Below, piece after piece: positions 1 to 6,472 of a stretch of DNA of 6,854 bases. The DNA is taken from assembly GCA_016180165.1 (NCBI GenBank), contig JACPBU010000077.1, forward strand, positions 1 to 6,854, in the 5' to 3' direction. Position numbers and translations under genes: made by a program. The notes beneath the pieces are model-generated. The model was not told the DNA's origin. It searched no databases and worked only from the letters and a program-made list of their open reading frames with translations. This DNA comes from Candidatus Woesearchaeota archaeon (GTDB lineage: Archaea; Nanobdellota; Nanobdellia; Woesearchaeales; JACPBV01). Within the stretch, counting starts at the first letter, position 1. Every line of letters begins with the position of its first letter.

Positions 1-1
1 A

Positions 2-373
2 AATATCAAGGCATACATTGAAAATCTCTCATTGCGCCTGACTGCAGAGAATTATGTTCGAGGGGCAATAAACAGGGATTATTTTATTACAGCTATCGTT
101 GAAGCAAATGTGCCAATACCTAAGGGCATGGTGCCTGACAACTTGGTTGTTCAGACAATGGTAAAAATCAACCAGGCGAAATACCGGCACCTGAGGCATG
201 TGATGGTGGATTCTATATATCACCACAGAGAAAGGAAGAACATTACTATCATAGCCAGCCCGTGGTTTATGCCTCCCCTGGAAGATATCCTCACTTCAAA
301 GCTTATAAGCACCAGCAGGTATGAACTGGAGAAGGGAACTGAGCGTTGGGTTCCTGCATTTACTTTTGGCTAA
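2..373 (+). CDS. C-terminal part of an unrecognised protein (5' end outside the window)
   Basis: The frame is open from base 2 to the TAA at 371-373 and gives 123 residues, so the gene starts to the left of the window. A TTG at 32 could be read as a start, but the frame continues upstream of it without a stop and no ribosome site is evident, so a partial gene is the simpler reading. I do not recognise the family. The visible part is mixed and fairly basic, with a His-rich stretch (Y-R-H-L-R-H, then Y-H-H-R-E-R-K) around residues 60-80 of the visible part, followed by a hydrophobic I-T-I-I-A-S-P-W-F run and a C-terminus ending P-A-F-T-F-G. I see no signal peptide, membrane helix or catalytic motif. 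It converges on the helicase gene and the two overlap by 4 bases (370-373), so each transcript must end inside the other gene. Reality of the gene is likely; function is unknown. Confidence 0.7.
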   Translation, partial: NIKAYIENLSLRLTAENYVRGAINRDYFITAIVEANVPIPKGMVPDNLVVQTMVKINQAKYRHLRHVMVDSIYHHRERKNITIIASPWFMPPLEDILTSKLISTSRYELEKGTERWVPAFTFG

Positions 374-1923
374 TAATCCCCCAAACTTATCTGGCCTTTC
401 CTCTTGTTTTCCGGAACCTTTTCTTTCTCCAAATCCTGCCCGACCTGTTTCTTTACGTCGAGGGCAATGGCTTTTCCGAGAATCTGCCCTAAGGCCACAA
501 CGTCGGAAGCTGCAACATCACCAATGGATTTTATTCCGTTCTTAAACAGCCTTCTTGCCCTCACCCTTCCGATGCCCTTGAGCTTCAGCAAAGGAATCAG
601 CTCTTCTTTCACACCATCTTGTATCCTTATGCGGAGCTTCAGAAGCTCTTTCACAACATGATTAATCTCAAGAAGCTTTCCCAGCTCGATTGCGCAGTAG
701 CAGAGCCAGTCTGCAAGGTCAATCTTGCTGCGTATCTCTCCGGGCCTGATGCTGAACGATTCGAGCAGATATTCTTCATCTTTCTCCTCAATCCACTCCT
801 TCAAAAACTGAGCTGTCTTGATGGCATTGAGGTACTCATCATACTCTTCATCATACAGGTTCGGCTCCTGGATGTAAAGGGCAGTGCCAAACTTGTTGAC
901 TATCCCGTTGACGGCATCATATTCTTTTGCTTTTACCCTCAATAAAGGCCTTATCTCGAGTGTGCTTGAGAGCATGTGGAGGAAGCAGAAGTCAATCAAC
1001 GGTTTCTTAGAAGCCTTTTGCATCGCAAGGATAAACCCATGGGCTGTGTAGGGGTCGAGGTAAAGCTCAGACACACGCTTTCCCATGGGCGTTGCCAGGA
1101 ACCTCGCCTCATCAATCTCATCGGCTGATGCGAATTCCTTCTTAGTATCTTGCAAAAATCCCCATTCTTCCAGCAGCTCAAGCATCTGCCCAATCTTTCT
1201 CTCAAGCTGCTTCCTGTCCCTGAATTGGTATGCCCAGAATGTCTTTTCAAAAAATCCGAAAATCTCCTGCCTTGTTGAGACGATGCTGGAGGCAATCAGG
1301 CTGAGAATATAGGTCCTAAGCACCGGCTCGACTGCAAGCTTGCTCTGGATGCTTTCCGGCTCGCCAAGGATATACTGTTCTGTCAGCTGCTCTTTTTCGG
1401 ATTCAGTCTGTGCGAGGATGATTGCCTGACCTTCCTTGTCATAACTGGGCCTTCCTGCCCTTCCTGCCATCTGCAGATACTCAAGGACCGGGATAAAAGC
1501 CATGCCATGCTGGGTGTATCGCCGGAGATCCTTGATGATGGAGCGGTAGGCTGGAAGATCGATGCCTATAGCAAGCGTCGGGGTGCAGCAGATAATCTTT
1601 ATAACACTTTTTTTGAAATTCTCCTCGATAAGCGAACGCTGTTTTGCTGTCAGGCCGGCATGATGGAACGCAATCCCTTTTTTGAGGCAGGCATTGAGGC
1701 GCCTGCATTGCTTTGTCGGCGAGGGGAGGCTTTCCAGCGCTTCCTGCGCAAGCTTCTGAAGGGCATCATCAGAAGTTTTTATCTTAACAGCAATCTCCTC
1801 AGCAAGCTTCTCAGCCCCATTCTTCGTCCCCATAAAGATCAATGCCTGCTTGCCTATCTTCAGGGTGTCAAGGGCAAGGTTAAAAGCAAGGTTCTCAGAA
1901 ACATTCTCAATGGGGAGGTTCAT
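370..1923 (-). CDS. Hel308-like Ski2 helicase lacking the N-terminal RecA1 (ATP-binding) domain
   Basis: This 517-residue protein matches the C-terminal two thirds of Hel308, the archaeal Ski2-family 3'-5' DNA helicase linked to stalled-fork repair (full length about 700 residues). Visible in order: the RecA2 start with a Q-A-L-I-F strand (26-30); H-H-A-G-L (87-91); motif V T-P-T-L-A-I-G-I-D-L-P-A (114-125); motif VI Q-M-A-G-R-A-G-R-P (151-159) with the arginine-finger residues; then winged-helix and ratchet regions (about 185-440); and a helix-hairpin-helix with G-I-G-R-V-R-A (450-456). The extreme C-terminus Q-I-S-L-G-D-Y (511-517) resembles a short PCNA-binding motif. The Walker A and DExH motifs of RecA1 are absent, and the 81 bases before the next gene cannot hold them. 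The ATG at 1923 is the first usable start after an in-frame TAA (only 13 codons between). It is either a split-gene half working with a separate RecA1 protein or a decayed helicase. Family assignment is firm; activity is not. Confidence 0.88.
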   Translation of the reverse strand: MNLPIENVSENLAFNLALDTLKIGKQALIFMGTKNGAEKLAEEIAVKIKTSDDALQKLAQEALESLPSPTKQCRRLNACLKKGIAFHHAGLTAKQRSLIEENFKKSVIKIICCTPTLAIGIDLPAYRSIIKDLRRYTQHGMAFIPVLEYLQMAGRAGRPSYDKEGQAIILAQTESEKEQLTEQYILGEPESIQSKLAVEPVLRTYILSLIASSIVSTRQEIFGFFEKTFWAYQFRDRKQLERKIGQMLELLEEWGFLQDTKKEFASADEIDEARFLATPMGKRVSELYLDPYTAHGFILAMQKASKKPLIDFCFLHMLSSTLEIRPLLRVKAKEYDAVNGIVNKFGTALYIQEPNLYDEEYDEYLNAIKTAQFLKEWIEEKDEEYLLESFSIRPGEIRSKIDLADWLCYCAIELGKLLEINHVVKELLKLRIRIQDGVKEELIPLLKLKGIGRVRARRLFKNGIKSIGDVAASDVVALGQILGKAIALDVKKQVGQDLEKEKVPENKRKGQISLGDY

Positions 1924-1945
1924 AAAGGGCAGGAAATAATCAGGG

Positions 1946-1954
1946 TATAAATAA
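1946..1954 (-). promoter_or_regulatory. TATA box for the truncated helicase gene, at leaderless distance
   Basis: Read on the minus strand this is TTATTTATA. Its centre lies about 27 bases upstream of the A of the helicase ATG. Archaeal TATA boxes usually sit about 25-27 bases before the transcription start, so the transcript would begin at or next to the ATG. No purine-rich ribosome site lies between box and ATG, which fits a leaderless message. This supports the ATG at 1923 as a true, expressed start. Confidence 0.5.
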
Positions 1955-2004
1955 TGAGGGGTTTATGAAATTTAGCCTTAAGATGGCTGGGACGGGAAGA
2001 TTCC

Positions 2005-3942
2005 TCACTTTTTATTAGAAGGCTTTGAGACTACATTTATTGCCCATTCATGGCTGGTGGACCTCAATCCATCTGACACATCCAGGCGGACTTTCTTTGC
2101 CCCAGGATTCCTGAAGGTCCGCTTTATTGCATTTGAGCCGTTGAATTCCTCAAAGAGGCCAAAGTCCCAGAGATACTGGAGATTGTCCCCGTCTGGATCA
2201 ATTGCCTTGACTTCAAAGATGGCGGGCTTTCCAGCCTCAACTTTAATGGCTGCAGCTGGCTTTGTTGAGATAATTTCAGGAGCCCTGTTTACATCTGCAA
2301 CAGTGATGTTGAAAAGCGATCTCCCTTCCCCGGAACCATCTCCTTTTCCGTCATCGGCAGAAACCCCGATAATAAATGCTGCTCCCTCCCTCCCCACTGC
2401 ATCGAAACCGGGCTTCCATGAAAACGCATTTCCGGAGAATCTTGCGTCGGGGGGCAATCCTTCCATGCGCAGTGCTACTTTGTCGCCATCGGGATCAAAT
2501 GAATCAATCTGGAAGGCTACTGTCTCATTCTCTTTGATGGAGCGCGATGGAATCGGGGTTATGACCGGGGGCCTGTTCTTATTCCTTACCTCAATCTTCA
2601 CTTCCTGCCGGTCATCAAGGAAACTGTCGGATGCGGTAACGAGAACTGTATAAACCCCCTCATCTTCATAGGTCGCCTGATAAGGAAAAACTTCTTTCCA
2701 TCCGCTGAATGAGAAACTTATCGGATCACCGTCGGGATCGGAAGCCACCGGGCTGAGTGTTATGGACTCACCCTCCTCGGCTGAGATGTCCTCCATAACC
2801 TCGAGAATCGGAGCCCTATTAACATCTTTGACCCATACAATCGCTGATTCGCTGGCCTGCTGGCCGTTTGCTGATGCCACAAATGTTATCTTGTGGGGCG
2901 AATACAACAGGTGGAATGCCTCAAGCGCCCTTTTGATAAAGTTGTCTTTTTGGACGGCATCATAACTGGTAGCCCACTTGAAAACCTTTCCATCGAACGT
3001 TGCGCCCTCGGGAAGGCCTTCAGCAGCTATCTCCACCTCATCTCCGTCGGGATCTGATGCCTCAACACTTATTGCTGCTTCCTGTGTTTCGCTTATGAAT
3101 ACTGGGCCTATCGGGGCTATCACGGGGGGCCTGTCCTTGTCAAGGACTGTAAGGGTAAATTCCTTTGAAGCTTTGAAATCTCCATCCCTCACCGTCACCT
3201 TAATCGGGTATTCGCCTTTGTCTTCGTATCCTGTCTGCCAGAAATTACTCTCTAATGGCGGAGATATCTCATATTCCAGATTGAGCTTTCCAAAATCAGG
3301 GATCTTCAGGGAAACGCTCTGGGTCTCCTGGATGGTAATATCTGAGAAACTTTCCAATAAGGCAGCCCTGTCAACTGCCTTAACATCAACTGCCCATCGC
3401 ACCGCTATTTCCTCCTCTCCGTCGCTTAAAAGCGCTTCAATCTCATATCTCCCTGCCTCGCCATAATATGGCGTAAAAACGAACTTATCACCTTCTGAAA
3501 CTTTTTTACTGTTGACATCCCATGTTATGGTGATCGCGTCTTTGTTCCTGTCCTTCGCTTCAACGGCAAAGGTTACAGACTCCGCCTCCTTTATCTGGAT
3601 TGATTCCTCCCGAGGGGAGATTGAGATCATTTCCGGAGGGACGTTCTTTTTTATCACCTCTACAACAACTGCCTCTGACGCCGTCAACTCCCCGTCACTT
3701 ACTGCAATGGTGATATTGTAGAGGCCGGCGTCACCATAATCAGTCTGCCAGAATCCATTACTGTCCAAGGGCGGGCTATAAGAAACAGTGATGTTGTCCT
3801 GGTCGGGATCAGAGGCTCTGACACCCAGATTAATCATCTCTGTCTCGTTGATCACAACAGTCTTCGCACTAGCAAAAAGAGCAAATGATAGCAAAATCAC
3901 CGCTACTCCGAAAATAAACTTTTTCCCCATCGGCCCCCACAT
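2005..3942 (-). CDS. secreted protein of seven tandem Ig-like/PKD-like repeats
   Basis: The 645-residue product starts with a signal peptide (basic G-K-K at 6-8, hydrophobic core about 9-24, likely cleavage after A-S-A at about 26). Seven repeats of 75-100 residues follow: about 27-105, 108-195, 198-275, 279-380, 382-461, 464-557 and 563-640. Linkers carry N-V-P-P, D-R-P-P, N-R-A-P or N-R-P-P, and most repeats hold a D-P-D-G-D-type acidic motif typical of calcium-binding or cadherin/Ig-like folds. Repeats 1 and 3 contain F-W-Q-T-x-Y; repeats 4 and 6 carry G-L-P-x-x-A-x-F like He_PIG domains; the last is PKD-like. There is no lipobox, C-terminal membrane helix or sorting signal, so it is probably released or held by partners. 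M5 is an alternative start giving a more usual signal peptide. It is paralogous to the lipoprotein gene upstream. A structural or adhesive surface role is inferred; no enzyme motif is visible. Confidence 0.9.
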   Translation of the reverse strand: MWGPMGKKFIFGVAVILLSFALFASAKTVVINETEMINLGVRASDPDQDNITVSYSPPLDSNGFWQTDYGDAGLYNITIAVSDGELTASEAVVVEVIKKNVPPEMISISPREESIQIKEAESVTFAVEAKDRNKDAITITWDVNSKKVSEGDKFVFTPYYGEAGRYEIEALLSDGEEEIAVRWAVDVKAVDRAALLESFSDITIQETQSVSLKIPDFGKLNLEYEISPPLESNFWQTGYEDKGEYPIKVTVRDGDFKASKEFTLTVLDKDRPPVIAPIGPVFISETQEAAISVEASDPDGDEVEIAAEGLPEGATFDGKVFKWATSYDAVQKDNFIKRALEAFHLLYSPHKITFVASANGQQASESAIVWVKDVNRAPILEVMEDISAEEGESITLSPVASDPDGDPISFSFSGWKEVFPYQATYEDEGVYTVLVTASDSFLDDRQEVKIEVRNKNRPPVITPIPSRSIKENETVAFQIDSFDPDGDKVALRMEGLPPDARFSGNAFSWKPGFDAVGREGAAFIIGVSADDGKGDGSGEGRSLFNITVADVNRAPEIISTKPAAAIKVEAGKPAIFEVKAIDPDGDNLQYLWDFGLFEEFNGSNAIKRTFRNPGAKKVRLDVSDGLRSTSHEWAINVVSKPSNKK

Positions 3943-3961
3943 GAATAAAAAGGAAATGCCT

Positions 3962-3970
3962 GATTAATAG
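3962..3970 (-). promoter_or_regulatory. weak TATA-like box upstream of the seven-repeat protein
   Basis: On the minus strand this reads CTATTAATC, centred about 24 bases before the ATG at 3942. That distance would give a leaderless transcript starting at the first Met. No GGAGG-like site lies in front of either candidate Met, although a G-run precedes M5. The match to a TATA box is modest. Confidence 0.3.
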
Positions 3971-4029
3971 GCAATCTCTCACCTTTTAGATGGTTAACGA
4001 GATTCTCTTGTATAGAGGAATTGGAATAT

Positions 4030-4058
4030 CTGCGAAAAAAGCAAATGCTTTTTTGCAG
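4030..4058 (-). terminator. AT-rich hairpin with T6 run between the two repeat-protein genes
   Basis: CTGC at 4030-4033 pairs with GCAG at 4055-4058, and AAAAAAGC (4035-4042) with GCTTTTTT (4047-4054), with a single bulged G at 4034 and an AAAT loop. It lies about 75 bases past the stop of the lipoprotein gene, in the 191-base gap 3943-4133, which holds no gene. The T6 tract within the arm could end transcription of the lipoprotein gene on the minus strand. Archaeal termination mostly needs only T-runs, so the stem itself may be incidental. Confidence 0.4.
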
Positions 4059-4133
4059 TGCAGTAAATCATTTCATAATCTATGCGCTATGGAAGAGGCG
4101 TGACACTGCTCCAATCGACCTGAAAAGATGCCC

Positions 4134-5183
4134 TCAACCTAAGACGATATCCTCAATCACTGGCGGCCTGTTGACGTTTTCTACAGTCACCGTTATCTTT
4201 TGGGCGATATCGTCTGTGCCGTCTGAAGCAGTAATGGACACCTCATAGGTTCCTGCATCATCATAGGTCGTCAGCCAGGAAAAGCCATCATCAGACTTCT
4301 GGAATTTCTCATTGCCTATGGAGAATTCTATCTCATCCCCATCGGGATCAGATGCTTCCGGAGCAATGGTGATCTCCTCAGTCTCTTTCACTGAGATATC
4401 CTGCAGCTCCTCCAAGAGTGGCTTTCTGTTGACATTAGCTACGTCCAGCTTCCAGACTCTCGAAACCTCTGCGGATTCATCTGCCACCGTAGCTTCAAGC
4501 TCATGGCTTCCCGCAGCATCAAAATCAATCTTGTAGGTGAATGCTGAAGTGTCAACTGCAACCTCGTCGCCATCAAGGCTCCAGGCAAAAGACAGCTCAT
4601 CTTTATTGAGGTCAGATGCCTCGATGGAAAAATCGAGCTCTGAATCTTCTTTGGCTTCAACATTTTCCGATGAAGGCGAGAATGAATCTATCGTAGGAGA
4701 CTCTTCTTTCTTATTGACAATAACAAGGACATCCTGTGTCGTGGTCAATTGGCTGTCTGTCGCGGTAACGGTTATGGTGTATTCGCCCGCATCCCCATAG
4801 GCTGTCTGCCATTGGCCTTTTTCATCGAGCGGGGAGGTGTAGCTCACCTTGACAACATCAGCATCAGGATCCGATATTTTTGGCTGAAGGCTCACCAGAT
4901 CAGTCTCTTTGACGATAAGGACTTTGGCAGCAGAAGGCACCTTGGCCTCTTCTTCAGGCTGTGCTTCGATCACTTCTCCTTTTTCTTCTTCAGGGATACC
5001 TTCCATCCCCTCTTCGGGGATCGGCGGAGGCAAGTCATCTTCCGGCTGCTCTACAACAATATCCTCAAGAGAGACAGTCTCAGGCTCCTGCACCGGCTCG
5101 AGGCCATACAGCTCCCGGATTGTCTTGCAACCTGCTGAAAACACCACAAGAACAATCATCAAACCTACAATCAATTTTTTCAT
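4134..5183 (-). CDS. lipoprotein with acidic Pro-rich stalk and three Ig-like repeats
   Basis: The 349-residue product opens with M-K-K, a hydrophobic segment (4-15) and S-A-G-C, which reads as a lipobox with the lipid-modified Cys at 19. An acidic, proline-rich segment (about 29-84, many E and P) would act as a stalk lifting the folded part off the membrane. Three repeats follow: about 86-166 (with Q-W-Q-T-A-Y-G-D-A-G), 167-257 and 259-342 (with D-P-D-G-D). They match, in order, repeats 1-3 of the seven-repeat protein downstream, showing the genes are paralogues. The protein stops seven residues after an N-R-P-P linker that normally leads into another repeat, so it may have lost further repeats. 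The ATG at 5183 has a strong GGGGAGGGG site and a TATA box upstream. The product should be anchored on the outer face of the cytoplasmic membrane; binding partner unknown. Confidence 0.9.
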   Translation of the reverse strand: MKKLIVGLMIVLVVFSAGCKTIRELYGLEPVQEPETVSLEDIVVEQPEDDLPPPIPEEGMEGIPEEEKGEVIEAQPEEEAKVPSAAKVLIVKETDLVSLQPKISDPDADVVKVSYTSPLDEKGQWQTAYGDAGEYTITVTATDSQLTTTQDVLVIVNKKEESPTIDSFSPSSENVEAKEDSELDFSIEASDLNKDELSFAWSLDGDEVAVDTSAFTYKIDFDAAGSHELEATVADESAEVSRVWKLDVANVNRKPLLEELQDISVKETEEITIAPEASDPDGDEIEFSIGNEKFQKSDDGFSWLTTYDDAGTYEVSITASDGTDDIAQKITVTVENVNRPPVIEDIVLG

Positions 5184-5191
5184 TGTGAAAT

Positions 5192-5200
5192 CCCCTCCCC
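5192..5200 (-). promoter_or_regulatory. strong ribosome binding site of the lipoprotein gene
   Basis: The minus strand reads GGGGAGGGG, including GGAGG at 5194-5198, ten bases before the ATG at 5183. It complements the archaeal 16S 3' end (CCUCC) and fixes the start. It is the only clear site of this kind in the window; the helicase and glycosyltransferase lack one. Confidence 0.8.
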
Positions 5201-5240
5201 TTTTGCAAAAAAGTGTTGTTATTCCTTAATACACAACTTC

Positions 5241-5248
5241 TATATAAA
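5241..5248 (-). promoter_or_regulatory. TATA box of the lipoprotein gene
   Basis: The minus strand reads TTTATATA, about 58-65 bases before the ATG. A start 25 bases downstream would lie near 5218 and leave a leader of about 35 bases containing the ribosome site. The box is nearly symmetric (TATATAAA on the plus strand) and could also drive rightward transcription into 5270-5418. Confidence 0.6.
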
Positions 5249-5508
5249 CTTTATGGTAGTTAAAACAACAGGTTTGTTGCTACTTCCTCCGACGAAAAAT
5301 GAGGAGATATCCTTGCTTCAAGACAATCATTCCCCGGGCACTTTTTTCATGCCCCCCTCAAAAAATTAATGCAGCTCACTTGGGCAGAATAGGGAACCGG
5401 CTGGATAACTGTTTTTTTCCTTTCTAAAAAATGCTGGGCTTAAAGTCCCGCCCTTTAGAGAGGTAATAGTTCGAATTTTTTTCTTTTGACCTGTGGGCAT
5501 GCCAAATG
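5249..5508. other. non-coding intergenic stretch with small hairpins; possible small RNA
   Basis: No convincing gene lies here. Small stems are visible: CAACA/TGTTG (5266-5270 with 5275-5279), TCCTC/GAGGA (5285-5289 with 5301-5305) and GGGCA/TGCCC (5336-5340 with 5350-5354), followed by a T7 run at 5412-5418. If the symmetric TATA at 5241 works rightward, an RNA of about 150 bases from near 5270 to 5418 would result. A partial palindrome, GGGCTTAAAGTCCC (5436-5449), follows. None of these stems is long, and an RNA gene is only a possibility. Confidence 0.2.
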
Positions 5509-5517
5509 TTTATATAA
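5509..5517 (+). promoter_or_regulatory. TATA box of the glycosyltransferase gene
   Basis: TTTATATAA is centred about 42 bases before the ATG at 5555, predicting a transcript start near 5539 and a leader of about 16 bases. No good ribosome site is present; only a weak GGAT lies 13 bases before the ATG. Confidence 0.55.
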
Positions 5518-5554
5518 CTGATGGATGATGGAGACGAATATTGGATAATCTACT

Positions 5555-6268
5555 ATGCTGAGCATCATCATCCCGACCTGGAACGAGCAGAAATACCTGC
5601 CACGGCTGCTGCGCTGCATCAGGCGGCAGACTTTCAGGGATTTTGAGATTATTGTGGCTGACAGCAGGTCGACTGACAGGACACGGAAGATTGCAAGGAA
5701 TTTCGGCTGCAGGGTTGTTCTGGTGAGGAAGAAAACCATCCATGGGCCTGCTCCCGGGAGAAATCTTGGCGCGAATGCTGCTCAGGGGGATATCCTTATC
5801 TTTTTTGATGCTGATGTTGAGATAAGGAGAGATTTTCTTGCAAAGGCAGCAGAGGAGCTTAACAACAAAAAAGCAGATGTTGCGGGAACACTTATCTCTC
5901 CTGATACCAATAATTTCCTTGACCGGCTCTTTATCGGCGTTTTCAATTCTGTCATCACCACAACACAATTTTTTTATCCCAACGCCTATGGGGGTTCAAT
6001 CATCTGCAGGAAATGGCTTCATAAGAAGGTGCATGGATTTGATGAGGGCATCTTTCTGGGAGAGGACCTTGATTATGTGCAGCGTTGCGGCAAGAAGGGA
6101 AGATTCAGGATACTGCGGAATGCAAGAGCCATCTTTTCCATGAGAAGATTTGCGATAGAAGGAAGATGGAGAGTCGGATCCCGGTATGTATTGTCTGGCC
6201 TTTACCATGTCTTTTTCGGGCAGATAAGGAGTGATATCTTCAGGTATAAGATGAAATATAAGAAGTAG
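5555..6268 (+). CDS. family 2 (GT-A fold) glycosyltransferase
   Basis: The 237-residue protein transfers a sugar from an activated donor, as judged from the GT2 pattern. It opens with S-I-I-I-P-T-W-N-E (3-11), has V-A-D-S-R-S-T-D (34-41) in the nucleotide-binding strand region, G-R-N-L-G-A-N (68-74), the metal-binding D-A-D (85-87), G-F-D-E (161-164) and G-E-D-L-D (169-173), where the acidic pair is the usual catalytic-base region. There is no signal peptide or clear membrane helix, and the C-terminus is basic (K-M-K-Y-K-K), so it probably acts on the cytoplasmic face of the membrane. Length is normal for a compact archaeal GT2. The ATG is set by an in-frame TAA three codons upstream. It stands alone on the plus strand with its own TATA box. 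Donor and acceptor cannot be told; glycolipid or surface-protein glycosylation is plausible beside the surface-protein genes but is only inference. Confidence 0.92.
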   Translation: MLSIIIPTWNEQKYLPRLLRCIRRQTFRDFEIIVADSRSTDRTRKIARNFGCRVVLVRKKTIHGPAPGRNLGANAAQGDILIFFDADVEIRRDFLAKAAEELNNKKADVAGTLISPDTNNFLDRLFIGVFNSVITTTQFFYPNAYGGSIICRKWLHKKVHGFDEGIFLGEDLDYVQRCGKKGRFRILRNARAIFSMRRFAIEGRWRVGSRYVLSGLYHVFFGQIRSDIFRYKMKYKK

Positions 6269-6299
6269 AAGTCAAAACTTTTCTTCTCTTAATGGTATG

Positions 6300-6316
6300 C
6301 ATGGGCCCGACTAGAT
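6300..6316 (-). repeat. partial copy of the 3' end of tRNA-Ile (direct repeat of 6471-6487)
   Basis: CATGGGCCCGAC (6300-6311) is identical to 6471-6482, which covers the tRNA discriminator, acceptor strand and start of the T stem plus two flanking bases. Allowing two mismatches it extends to 17 bases (6300-6316 against 6471-6487). The copies are 171 bases apart in the same orientation. This could be the remnant of an integration event in the tRNA 3' end or of a decayed duplicate tRNA. Confidence 0.55.
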
Positions 6317-6343
6317 CCGCCACAGCTTTTTCCTTGCGCAAAT

Positions 6344-6428
6344 GCTAAAAAATCCTTTGGGGATTTTTGGCACGTTAAAACCCTTCAGGTTATTACCGAA
6401 CCTGGGAAAAATCGTCGGGCTGAAGCCC
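6344..6428. repeat. cluster of three hairpins between the glycosyltransferase and tRNA-Ile
   Basis: The 204-base gap 6269-6472 contains no gene. It holds an imperfect stem of about 11 pairs with a TTTG loop (6344-6372, arms AAAAATCC/GGATTTTT flanked by GC), a 6-pair stem CAGGTT/AACCTG with a 7-base loop (6386-6404), and GGGC-TGAA-GCCC (6417-6428), which resembles short REP-type palindromes found between genes in many prokaryotes. They may act as transcript ends for the convergent glycosyltransferase and tRNA genes. Confidence 0.45.
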
Positions 6429-6472
6429 AACAGACACAAATTCCCATTTGAATAGGTAGGTAAAATATTTCA

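Noticed and set aside
1507..1950. Plus-strand open frame of 147 codons over the 5' part of the helicase
   Set aside because: It is antisense to conserved helicase motifs V and VI and shows no family features; the helicase frame explains the sequence.
2057..3466. Plus-strand open frames of 162-198 codons, rich in Ser and Pro
   Set aside because: They are mirror frames of the repeat protein, caused by its Asp/Gly/Glu-rich codons.
2005..5183. The two repeat-protein genes as one broken gene
   Set aside because: Each has its own signal peptide, start and upstream signals, and repeats 1-3 occur in both, so they are duplicates, not halves.
5521..5566. C/D box RNA overlapping the glycosyltransferase start (ATGATGG and CTGA)
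   Set aside because: The C box is imperfect, no D'/C' pair is visible, and the CTGA lies within the coding start.
5510..5968. Minus-strand open frame of 152 codons over the glycosyltransferase start
   Set aside because: Cys-rich, low-plausibility sequence antisense to the clear GT2 motifs.
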